A DNA stretch of 64,000 nucleotides from assembly GCF_000960975.1 (NCBI RefSeq), contig NZ_CP010803.1, positions 3,086,273 through 3,150,272 on the forward strand. The letters run 5' to 3'. Positions 43,107 through 50,520 of this stretch are shown piece by piece. The notes under the pieces were generated by a model. That model saw nothing but the letters and a program-made list of their open reading frames with translations. It was not told where the DNA came from and did not search any database. This stretch comes from Martelella endophytica (GTDB lineage Bacteria > Pseudomonadota > Alphaproteobacteria > Rhizobiales > Rhizobiaceae). Each line of letters begins with the position of its first letter. Within the stretch, counting starts at the first letter, position 1. Made by a program: the position numbers and the translations under genes.

Positions 43107-44314
43107 ACTGCCGGCTTGTGCAGGTGAAACTGGGCAACATCGATATTGCCGGCGTTGAAGCCGCTCGCGCAATAATGCAGGTAATAGCGCCACATCCGCC
43201 GGAAACGATCATCGAAGCCGAGCGGCCGGATTGCCTCCCATTCGGCAAGGAAGCGTTCTTCCCATTCGAGCAGTGTGCGGGCGTAGTCGCGACCGAAGGC
43301 GAAGAGTTCGCGCACCTTCAGCCCGGCCTCGCCAGCGCATTTCGAAAAACTCTCGAAGGAGGGCAGCATGCCGCCGGGGAAGATGTAGGCCTGGATGAAA
43401 TCCGGGTTTCGGCGGTAATGGTCCAGGCGATGGTCCTCGATCGCGATCGACTGGATGACCGCGGTGCCACCGGGGGCGAGCCTGTCATGGACGGCATCGA
43501 AGAAGGTCGGCCAGTTCTCCTCGCCGACGGCTTCGAACATCTCGATCGAGACGATCTTGTCATAGGTGCCGGTGCAGTCGCGATAATCCTCAAGACGGAT
43601 GTCGGCGCGATCGGACAGGCCCTTTTTCGCCAGCCGCTCGCGGGCATACTTCGCCTGTTCTTTGGAAAGCGTCAGTCCGGTGACATGACAGCCGGTGACG
43701 GCCGCAGCCCTTTCCGCAAAGCCGCCCCAGCCGCAGCCGATCTCCAGCACCCGGTCCTCGGGCCCGATCTGCAGCCGGGCGATAATCCGGTCGTACTTCG
43801 CAAGCTGGGCTTCCGAGAGCGAGCGCTCGCGCCCCTCGTAGAGCGCGGATGAATAGGTCATCGTCTCATCCAGCCAGCGTTCGTAGAAGGCGTTTCCGAG
43901 ATCGTAATGGAAGGCGATGTTGCGCTTGCTGCCGGACTTGGTGTTACGGCGCAGGCGGTGACGGAAGCGGGAGAGGGCGGTGAACACGGTCGAGGACGAG
44001 AGCACCGCGTCGAGGTGGTCCTCATTGACGATGGCAAGTTCCAGCAGCGCCGAAAGATCAGGGCTCTCCCAGTCGCCGTCGATATAGGAGCGGGCAAAGC
44101 CCAGGTCGCCATCGGTCATCAGCCGGAACAATGGTCGGGCGTTGCGGAGCGTGATCTCTGCCGTCGGGCCGTCCGCACTGCCGGTCACGGTCGCACTGCG
44201 GCCGCCGGGGAAGTGGAGCGTCAGCGTACCGATCCGGATGCGGCTCGCCATGCGCACGACCATGCGCTGCCAGAAATTGAGATCACGCTTGGGTTCGTTC
44301 TTCGATCCGTTCAT
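43103..44314 (-). CDS. Cyclopropane-fatty-acid-synthase-like SAM methyltransferase
   Basis: The protein of about 403 residues transfers a methyl or methylene unit from S-adenosylmethionine to an unsaturated acyl chain of a phospholipid. NIAFHYDLGNAFYERWLDETMTYSSALY, VLEIGCGWGGFAERAA (the SAM glycine loop, about 190-206) and QSIAIEDHRLDHYRRNPDFIQAYIFPGGMLPS are the CfaS family motifs, including the conserved bicarbonate/catalytic-region residues. ATG 44314 has GAGG just upstream; an earlier ATG at 44332 overlaps the DUF1365 gene more. It overlaps that gene by about 30 bases and is third in the FAD oxidoreductase-DUF1365-Cfa operon. Furan or branched fatty-acid formation is an alternative to simple cyclopropanation. 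Confidence 0.9.
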   Translation of the reverse strand: MNGSKNEPKRDLNFWQRMVVRMASRIRIGTLTLHFPGGRSATVTGSADGPTAEITLRNARPLFRLMTDGDLGFARSYIDGDWESPDLSALLELAIVNEDHLDAVLSSSTVFTALSRFRHRLRRNTKSGSKRNIAFHYDLGNAFYERWLDETMTYSSALYEGRERSLSEAQLAKYDRIIARLQIGPEDRVLEIGCGWGGFAERAAAVTGCHVTGLTLSKEQAKYARERLAKKGLSDRADIRLEDYRDCTGTYDKIVSIEMFEAVGEENWPTFFDAVHDRLAPGGTAVIQSIAIEDHRLDHYRRNPDFIQAYIFPGGMLPSFESFSKCAGEAGLKVRELFAFGRDYARTLLEWEERFLAEWEAIRPLGFDDRFRRMWRYYLHYCASGFNAGNIDVAQFHLHKPAV

Positions 44315-45095
44315 AGGCCTCGTCTTCCGCATGTCTGCCGCCGGCTACGACGCTCCGCACACGCGCCGCCGCCGGCGTGTGTCTGAAAAACGGAGCGCCC
44401 TTCAGCACAAGCCGGAGCGCTTCAAAATGAATACCCGCAAAAATCTTCAGCGTCATCAGCGGGTAACGCAGAAAAGCGTGGAGCAGGGTCCGGTCGGTCA
44501 GCGCCTGCCGCTTGCCGGCAAAGCCTGCATAGAGCAGCGGCCCCTCAGGATCGGTCTCGTTGATGCGCACGGAGACGGCGTCTTCAGGCGGGCTGATCGC
44601 GAAATGATAGACGCAATCCATCGGCATGAAGGGCGAGACATAGAACTGCTTTTCGGCCGACTGCCGCACCGGCCGGATATCGTCCTTCACCGGGATGATA
44701 TAGGTGAATCGCTCCTTGAAGGTGTTGCAGACCTCATAGAGGATGCCGACCAACCGGCCATCGTCGCCATAGCAAAAGAAGACCGTCAGCGGATTGAAGA
44801 CATAGCCGAGAATGCGTGGATAGCAGAGCATCTCGACGCGAACTGCTTCAAGACCGGCGCTTTCCAGTTCGCCGAGCGCCCAGGCCTTGAGATCGCCGCC
44901 GGTGAGACTGCCGTGGTCGCGGTCGAACAGGCTGAACAGCGCGAAGCGGTTGTGTGCAAAGAGCTTCAGCCGCCGGTCAAGCGCCGGCAGTTCGTCGAGG
45001 TCGATCAGCAGCGAAAACACCCGGTAGGAAAGCCGGTGCTTTTTTGGTCGGTGGCGCTGATGGATGACCTCGCCTCTGAAGATTCCTGATCTCAT
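44283..45095 (-). CDS. DUF1365 protein
   Basis: The 270-residue protein begins IFRGEVIHQRHRPKKHRLSYRVFSLLIDLDELPAL and carries YPRILGYVFNPLTVFFCYGDDGRLVGILYEVCNTFKER and KQFYVSPFMPMDCVYHFAISPP, all hallmarks of DUF1365. The family almost always sits between a flavin amine-oxidase-like gene and a cfa-like gene. In Rhodobacter, homologous clusters are under RpoE control and linked to unusual fatty acids; the biochemical role of DUF1365 itself is not settled. It overlaps the FAD oxidoreductase gene by 4 bases and the methyltransferase gene by 32, so translation is coupled. Confidence 0.9.
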   Translation of the reverse strand: MRSGIFRGEVIHQRHRPKKHRLSYRVFSLLIDLDELPALDRRLKLFAHNRFALFSLFDRDHGSLTGGDLKAWALGELESAGLEAVRVEMLCYPRILGYVFNPLTVFFCYGDDGRLVGILYEVCNTFKERFTYIIPVKDDIRPVRQSAEKQFYVSPFMPMDCVYHFAISPPEDAVSVRINETDPEGPLLYAGFAGKRQALTDRTLLHAFLRYPLMTLKIFAGIHFEALRLVLKGAPFFRHTPAAARVRSVVAGGRHAEDEAYERIEERTQA

Positions 45096-46456
45096 TCGGC
45101 CGCCAAACGTTTGGTTGCGGGAATGAATATCCTGCCCGATTCGTTTTCGACCTGCCAGGGACGGCGCACGCCGGCGATCGCTTCCGCCACCGCCAGGCCG
45201 GATTGCAGGCCATCCTCATGGAAGCCGCTGCCGAAATGGGCGCCGCAATACCAGACATTGCCGCGGCCCTGGATATGCCAGAGCGCGCGCTGCGCCTCGA
45301 TCGCTTGCCGGTCGAACAGCGGGTGGGTGTAGCAGAAGCAATCGTGGATCTTGCCGGGATCGATCGCACGGGCCGGATTGAGCGTGACGAACAGCGGGTA
45401 GCGCTCGTCGATCGATTGCAGCCGGTTCATCCAGTAGGTCACGCAGAGTTGCGGCTGGCCTGAGCTTCTGTCCTCCAGGTAGTTCCAGCTCGACCAGACC
45501 TTCCGCCGTTTCGGCATCAGCGACGCGTCGCTGTGCAAAATCGCGTCATTGTAGCTGTAGCGGAAGGAAGAGAGCAGGTTGCGCTCCTCGTCGTCGGCGT
45601 GGGCGAGCATCGACAGGGCCTGGTCGGCATGGGTGGCGATGACGACATCATCGAATCGCTGCCGTTCGCCGTTCTCCAGGGTGAGCCAGACGCCGTCCTC
45701 GCGACGGTCGACGGCCTTTACGGGCGTGGAAAGGCGCAAGGGACCGCTGAGGTCGAGCAGGGCCCGCTTCACATATTCGCGGCTTCCGCCGGTGACCGTG
45801 CGCCATTCCGGCCGATCGGCAAGAGTCAGCAGACCGTGGCTTTCGAAGAAGCGGGTGAAGGCGAGGAGAGGGTAGGCCCGCATCTTGTCGGCCGTCGTCG
45901 ACCAGATCGCAGCCCCCATCGGCAGGATATGGTCCTCGACAAAGCGCCGCGAATAGCCGCGCGCGTCGAGATAGTCGCCAAGCGTCAGCGCATCGGCCGC
46001 GCTGTGGTTGGCGACAAGCGGTGCCTCGCGGTAGAAACGGAAGATGTCGTAGACCATCCGCCAGAAGCTGAACCGCAGGATATTGGACTTCTGCGCCAGC
46101 ATCGTCGCGATATTGGTGCCGCCATATTCGAAGGCGCCATCGTCGAGCGAGGCCGAGAACGACATTTCCGAGGGCTGCGTCTTGACGCCGAGATAATCGA
46201 GGAAGGCTGTCAGGTTCGGATAGTTGCGCTCGTTAAAGACAATGAAGCCGGTATCGACCGGGACGCTTCTGTCGGCGAATGTCGCAACGGCCGTATTGGA
46301 GTGACCGCCCGGCCGGCTGTCGGCCTCGAAGAGGGTCACCCTGGCCGTCTTGCTCAGCAGCCAGGCCGCTGAGAGCCCGGAAATCCCCGAGCCGATGACG
46401 GCGATTTCGGCCGAAGCCCGGTGGCGTCTGAATGAACGATCTGGCCTGAATTGCAT
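45092..46456 (-). CDS. FAD-dependent amine-oxidase-like oxidoreductase
   Basis: The protein of about 454 residues has the Rossmann FAD motif AVIGSGISGLSAAWLLSKTARVTLFEADSRPGGHSNT (about 18-54) and a central domain with TGFIVFNERNYPN. The C-terminal FAD loop YCGAHFGSGFHEDGLQSGLAVAEAI is near residue 420. It belongs to the NAD(P)/FAD amine-oxidase-like group that accompanies DUF1365 and Cfa proteins and probably dehydrogenates or oxidises acyl chains. ATG 46456 has GGGAG about 11 bases upstream; the TTG at 46480 would coincide with the predicted transcription start. It is the first gene of the operon and is divergent from rpoE. Confidence 0.88.
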   Translation of the reverse strand: MQFRPDRSFRRHRASAEIAVIGSGISGLSAAWLLSKTARVTLFEADSRPGGHSNTAVATFADRSVPVDTGFIVFNERNYPNLTAFLDYLGVKTQPSEMSFSASLDDGAFEYGGTNIATMLAQKSNILRFSFWRMVYDIFRFYREAPLVANHSAADALTLGDYLDARGYSRRFVEDHILPMGAAIWSTTADKMRAYPLLAFTRFFESHGLLTLADRPEWRTVTGGSREYVKRALLDLSGPLRLSTPVKAVDRREDGVWLTLENGERQRFDDVVIATHADQALSMLAHADDEERNLLSSFRYSYNDAILHSDASLMPKRRKVWSSWNYLEDRSSGQPQLCVTYWMNRLQSIDERYPLFVTLNPARAIDPGKIHDCFCYTHPLFDRQAIEAQRALWHIQGRGNVWYCGAHFGSGFHEDGLQSGLAVAEAIAGVRRPWQVENESGRIFIPATKRLAAE

Positions 46457-46484
46457 GCCTTTGAGCTCTCCCTGTTTCAAGTCA

Positions 46485-46514
46485 CTCTACGCTTTGGCTG
46501 AAAGCGCGGATTGA
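46485..46514 (-). promoter_or_regulatory. Candidate ECF (RpoE) promoter for the FAD oxidoreductase-DUF1365-cfa operon
   Basis: On the minus strand TCAATCC (46514-46508), 16 bases, then CGTAGA (46491-46486). The same TCAATCC-N16-CGTA pattern occurs on the plus strand in front of rpoE. The ATCC core resembles the TGATCC-type -35 described for Rhodobacter RpoE. Transcription would begin near 46480, leaving a 24-base leader to ATG 46456. Confidence 0.6.
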
Positions 46515-46538
46515 AAAGCGGAAAAATTTGTTAGAACC

Positions 46539-46568
46539 TCAATCCGGAGGGCGGCCTGGCGCGTAACG
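46539..46568 (+). promoter_or_regulatory. Candidate ECF (RpoE) autoregulatory promoter
   Basis: TCAATCC (46539-46545) and CGTAACG (46562-46568) are separated by 16 bases. The identical layout on the other strand, 25 bases away, makes chance unlikely. Transcription would start near 46573, upstream of the internal rpoE start codons at 46659 and 46683 and practically on top of the ATG at 46575. Confidence 0.6.
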
Positions 46569-46682
46569 TTCATCATGTTCGAGCTTGTCCAACCCTCACG
46601 ACCCCGCGTCGCACGCCTGCGTCCTTCCGGACGCATGCCGCGTGTGACGCCCATTGGAATGAAAACCGCGAAGGGCGGACGC

Positions 46683-47240
46683 TTGGACGAAGTGACATCA
46701 TCGGAAATGACCCGATGCCTCATCCGTGTGGGTGAGGCGCGGGACCGCGCGGCCTTCGAGGCGCTCTTCCGTCACTTCGGGCCGCGCGTCCGAGCCTATA
46801 TGCTGAAGCGCGCTTTCGACGTCGCGCTTGCCGACGAATTGATGCAGGAAACGATGATGACCGTCTGGCGCAAGGCCGGACAGTTCGATGCCGGCCGCGG
46901 CAATGCCTCGGCCTGGATCTTCACCGTCGCCCGCAACATCCGCATCGACAGCCTGCGCCGATCGCGCCGGCCGGAATTCGATCCCGAGGATCCGGCACTG
47001 GTGCCCGAGGCGCCGGCGGCGCCCGACCAGAATTTCGAGGACGGCCAGGATGCCGAGCGCATCCGCGTCGCACTCGCCACGCTGCCGAGCGAACAGGCCG
47101 AACTTCTCAGAATGTCGTTTTTCGAGGAAATACCGCACAGCATGATTGCAGAAAGGATGTCGCTGCCGCTTGGAACCGTGAAATCGCGTATCCGGGCAGC
47201 GTTTTCAAAATTGAGATATGCGCTTGGAGACGAACGATGA
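46683..47240 (+). CDS. rpoE: ECF sigma factor RpoE (ChrR-linked, ECF11 type)
   Basis: The protein of about 185 residues has sigma region 2 (AFEALFRHFGPRVRAYMLKR, ADELMQETMMTVWRKAGQFD, ASAWIFTVARNIRIDSLRRS). Region 4 follows (LATLPSEQAELLRMSFFEEIPHSMIAERMSLPLGTVKSRIRAAFSKLR). The overlap with chrR (ATGA) and the nature of chrR place it in the singlet-oxygen group known from Rhodobacter sphaeroides. The start is uncertain: TTG 46683 has AAGGGCGG 4-5 bases upstream and gives the usual family length, ATG 46659 adds 8 residues, and ATG 46575 sits at the predicted transcription start. It likely drives both divergent units. Confidence 0.92.
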   Translation: MDEVTSSEMTRCLIRVGEARDRAAFEALFRHFGPRVRAYMLKRAFDVALADELMQETMMTVWRKAGQFDAGRGNASAWIFTVARNIRIDSLRRSRRPEFDPEDPALVPEAPAAPDQNFEDGQDAERIRVALATLPSEQAELLRMSFFEEIPHSMIAERMSLPLGTVKSRIRAAFSKLRYALGDER

Positions 47241-47905
47241 CCGTTTCCGCAAGACACCACGTCAGCGACGACCTGTTGCTCGAATATGCCGCGGGCAGCC
47301 TCAGCGAAGGCTGGAGCCTCGCTGTTGCCACCCATCTTGCCTATTGCCCGGACTGCCGCAAGCGGCTTTCGATGATGGAGGCGGCAGGCGGCGCTCTGCT
47401 GGAAGACATCAAGACCGATGAAGCCGATGTCGATGATGCCTGGGCCACCATGCTCGGCCGGCTCGACAGCGATGATACGGAGGATCGCGAGCCGGTTGCG
47501 GCGGTGCCGGCTGATGCAAAGGCCGATGTCCCCGAACCGCTGCGTTCCTATCTCGGCGGGGCACTTTCTGATGTCCGGTGGAAGCGGCTCGGGGTCGGCG
47601 CCCATCAGTATCTCGTGCCCACCGGCGACACGGCCGTGACCGCAAGGCTTTTGCGGGTGCCAGCCGGAAGTCCCCTGCCGGAGCACAGTCATGGCGGCCG
47701 CGAACTTACGCTGGTGCTGACCGGAAGCTTCGTGTCGGAAGGCGAGACCTATGCGCCGGGTGATCTAGAGGAGGAGGATGACGAAACCCTGCATCAGCCG
47801 GTGGTGACGCCCGATGCGGAATGCATCTGCCTCACCGTCACCGACGCCCCGCTGCGCTTCAGTAGCCGGCTGATGCGCATCGTCCAGCCGTTTCTCGGGA
47901 TCTGA
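47237..47905 (+). CDS. chrR: ChrR-family zinc anti-sigma factor
   Basis: The 222-residue protein is the specific antagonist of RpoE. The N-terminal zinc anti-sigma domain has His8, His33, Cys37 and Cys40 (HHVSDD, THLAYCPDC), the same spacing as the H-H-C-C site of Rhodobacter ChrR. The C-terminal cupin (about 120-215) carries the second metal site: PEHSHGGRE (two His and Glu) and TLHQP (His), the part needed for release by singlet oxygen in the known system. Its start overlaps the rpoE stop by 4 bases (ATGA), so the pair is translationally coupled. Confidence 0.94.
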   Translation: MTVSARHHVSDDLLLEYAAGSLSEGWSLAVATHLAYCPDCRKRLSMMEAAGGALLEDIKTDEADVDDAWATMLGRLDSDDTEDREPVAAVPADAKADVPEPLRSYLGGALSDVRWKRLGVGAHQYLVPTGDTAVTARLLRVPAGSPLPEHSHGGRELTLVLTGSFVSEGETYAPGDLEEEDDETLHQPVVTPDAECICLTVTDAPLRFSSRLMRIVQPFLGI

Positions 47906-47914
47906 GGAAAGATC

Positions 47915-48331
47915 ATGCGCGCGCGCCTCATCGCCGTCATTGCCACGGTTGCGGTCTTTTCGCTCTGCGATTTCATCTGGCTCGGGACCGTCGCCTTCAG
48001 CTTCTATGAAGCCGAAATCGGTGGACTTCTGCTTGCCGAGCCGAACTGGACGGCGGGCCTTGCGTTTTACGGCATGTATATGATCGGGATTTACTATTTC
48101 GGCGTGCTGCCTGGAATCCGCCGGCGTTCGCGACTGCGGGCGCTGTTCAACGGTGCCCTGTTCGGTCTGATGGCCTACGGAACCTACGACCTGACCAACA
48201 TGGCGACGCTTGAAGGCTGGTCATGGAATGTCGTGGCACTCGACATGGCGTGGGGCCTGTTCGCTTCGGGGCTGACGGCGTTTCTTGCCACCTGGGCAGG
48301 CATCAGGTTCTCGGCAAGCCGCCAAGGTTAA
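47915..48331 (+). CDS. DUF2177 membrane protein
   Basis: The 138-residue protein has four membrane helices (about 4-22, 43-63, 76-95, 106-128). It has the family markers DFIWLGTVAFSFYEAEIG, AFYGMYMIGIYYFGVLPG and GLMAYGTYDLTNMATLEGWSW. DUF2177 proteins are regular members of RpoE/ChrR and cfa neighbourhoods, but their role is unknown. The gene starts 9 bases after chrR and is cotranscribed. Its stop codon shares TTAA with the stop of the converging EAL gene. Confidence 0.88.
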   Translation: MRARLIAVIATVAVFSLCDFIWLGTVAFSFYEAEIGGLLLAEPNWTAGLAFYGMYMIGIYYFGVLPGIRRRSRLRALFNGALFGLMAYGTYDLTNMATLEGWSWNVVALDMAWGLFASGLTAFLATWAGIRFSASRQG

Positions 48332-50520
48332 ACCTCGACCAGACCATTTTCCATTGCAAAGCGCTCAGGCGGAGCCGGCCGGCCGAAAAGATAGCCCTGG
48401 CCGGTCCTGCAACCGATCAGAAGCAGCGCCCGGAGCTGTCCTTCCGTCTCAATCCCCTCGGCGACGCAATCGACACCGAGCCTCTCGGTCATCGCCACGA
48501 TGACGGAGGACAGGTTCCGGGGGGCGGTCTCGACCGAGAGGCCGTTGATGAAGCTCCGGTCGATCTTCAGAGTCGAGATCGGCAGCCGGTGGAAATGGCT
48601 GAGCGATGCATAGCCTACGCCAAAGTCATCAAGCGAAATCCTGTAGCCCTCTGCGGAAAGCGCGCGCACCTGCTCGGCAGCAACGCCTTCGCGCATGGCA
48701 ACGGCCTCGGTGATCTCGAATTCGAGCGTTTCGGGTGTCAGGCCCAGCGCTTTAGCGCGTTCGGAAAGCCAGGTGGAAAAGCCCGGCATGTTGAGATCGG
48801 CCATCGACAGGTTGATGGCGACCGGTAGTGTGCGACCGTCGGCGGTGCGGTGGTTCGCCGACCAGCGGGCGACATGGGTGAGAACCGTCTCGGTGATGTG
48901 ACGGGTGAGGCCGCTGCGCTCGGCGATCGGGATGAACTCGGCCGGCGAAACCATTTCACCATTGAGCGTCCAGCGCACCAGCGCCTCTGCGCCGCAAAGC
49001 CGCCGGTCGCTCAGATTGACCTTGCCCTGGAGATAGATCTCGAAGCTGTCGGCAATGTCGGTCGACTGCTTGAGGGCGGCCTGCAGCATGCCTTCGCGTT
49101 CGACGGAGCGGCGCTGGCCGTCGTCATAGCGGACATGCTCGCCGGAGCGTTGGCGCGTGATGTGGAGCAACGCACCGGCGGCGGTTCGGGCGATCTGCGT
49201 CGGGTCGGCGGGAAGACCGCGCAGTTCGAGCAGGACCGACGTCGACTGCATCGCCAGGTCGACGCCGTTGATGGCGTAGTGTCGACTGAGGGTCTCGGCC
49301 AGCAGTTCGGGTGTGAGGCGGCAATCCCGGTCGATGATGCCGAACGTGCCTTCCGCGACCTTCGCGATGGGACAGCGGTGACCGCAGAGCCCGTCGAGGC
49401 GGGAATAGGCCTCCTGCATCAGCTGGATGGCCACCGGCCGTCCGTAGGCCGCGATCAGCCCCTGGAAATCGCAGACGCGCACTTTGACGATCTGGCCATG
49501 CATGCCGGCGTTGACGGCCTCCTCCAGTGACTTCTCGAAGGCATTGAGATTGGGCAGGCCGAGAATGGCGTCTTGGAAGGCCAGGCGGTCCAACGCCTCG
49601 ATCAGGGAAAGGTTGCGGAAGCCGACCGAGATGTTGCTGGAGAACAGGCGAAGCAGGCTGAGGTCGTCACGCGAGAGTGTGGCGGGTGATTCCAGCACCA
49701 CGAAAAGTGCGTGACCTGAATCGCTGTCGAATCGGAGTCCCATATAGGGCGGCGCGAAGACCGGTTCGTCGGTCTCCCGGCAGGCCTCGAGCAGGGCGGT
49801 GATCTCGTCATCGGCGGTAGAAATCGACTTTCCGATCAAACCCGCGAGTGGCCCGACCCCGGTGATCACCTGAACGTCGTCATCCTCGGGCAATTGGACG
49901 GAGACGAAACCGTTGGCCTCGAGGCTGAGCAGGGCGGCGATCTGCGTCAGGATGCCCTGCGCGAAAAGCTGCAGGCTGGTGCGCTTGAAGATCTGGCGCG
50001 CGCTTTCGATGATAAGCTCGAGCCCCTTGCGGCTTTTCGACATCGCCCGGATGCGCTCATAGGCACGGACGGAGGTGGTGAGGATGGAGATAAGGCGGGT
50101 GCGGGTCAGTTCCTCCTTGGTGTGGTAATCATCGATCTCGTATTGGGTTGCGACGGCAAGTTCGGGCGCATAGCCGGGATAGCCGGTGCGCAGGACGATC
50201 CGGGTCTCGGCGAAGCCCGCGGAGCGCAGGTCCTCGACGAGTTTCAGTCCGGCATCCGGCGTTTCCATCACCACATCGACCAGAGCGACCGCGATGTCGC
50301 TCTCGCGCGTCATCTTTTTCAGCGCCTCGTTTCGCGACAGAGCCGTGATCAGTTCGATGGGGCGGTCGAGGATGGTCACGCCGCGAAGCGCAAAGGCTGT
50401 TGCCTTCTGCACATCCTCGTCGTCATCGACAACCAGGACCCGCCAGGCCCGGTAGAGTTCCCATTCTTCGTCGAAACCGGAAAAATCAATGATTTCAATC
50501 GGATTATCCTGGTGGTTCAT
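48328..50520 (-). CDS. Response regulator with REC, DUF3369, degenerate GGDEF and EAL domains
   Basis: The 730-residue protein has a REC domain (about 28-150; acidic VVDDDEDV, phospho-acceptor Asp in VALVDVVMET, Lys in YHTKEEL) and a DUF3369 domain (about 165-310). A GGDEF-like domain follows (about 325-450) whose signature site reads AEGTFG, so it is catalytically dead. The EAL domain (about 490-720) has EALVRW, NLSMAD, FEITE, DDFGVG, LKIDRSF and AEGIET intact. It should be a phosphorylation-controlled c-di-GMP phosphodiesterase. Its start overlaps the end of the sensor kinase gene by 17 bases, a strong sign that the two form one two-component system. Confidence 0.92.
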   Translation of the reverse strand: MNHQDNPIEIIDFSGFDEEWELYRAWRVLVVDDDEDVQKATAFALRGVTILDRPIELITALSRNEALKKMTRESDIAVALVDVVMETPDAGLKLVEDLRSAGFAETRIVLRTGYPGYAPELAVATQYEIDDYHTKEELTRTRLISILTTSVRAYERIRAMSKSRKGLELIIESARQIFKRTSLQLFAQGILTQIAALLSLEANGFVSVQLPEDDDVQVITGVGPLAGLIGKSISTADDEITALLEACRETDEPVFAPPYMGLRFDSDSGHALFVVLESPATLSRDDLSLLRLFSSNISVGFRNLSLIEALDRLAFQDAILGLPNLNAFEKSLEEAVNAGMHGQIVKVRVCDFQGLIAAYGRPVAIQLMQEAYSRLDGLCGHRCPIAKVAEGTFGIIDRDCRLTPELLAETLSRHYAINGVDLAMQSTSVLLELRGLPADPTQIARTAAGALLHITRQRSGEHVRYDDGQRRSVEREGMLQAALKQSTDIADSFEIYLQGKVNLSDRRLCGAEALVRWTLNGEMVSPAEFIPIAERSGLTRHITETVLTHVARWSANHRTADGRTLPVAINLSMADLNMPGFSTWLSERAKALGLTPETLEFEITEAVAMREGVAAEQVRALSAEGYRISLDDFGVGYASLSHFHRLPISTLKIDRSFINGLSVETAPRNLSSVIVAMTERLGVDCVAEGIETEGQLRALLLIGCRTGQGYLFGRPAPPERFAMENGLVEV

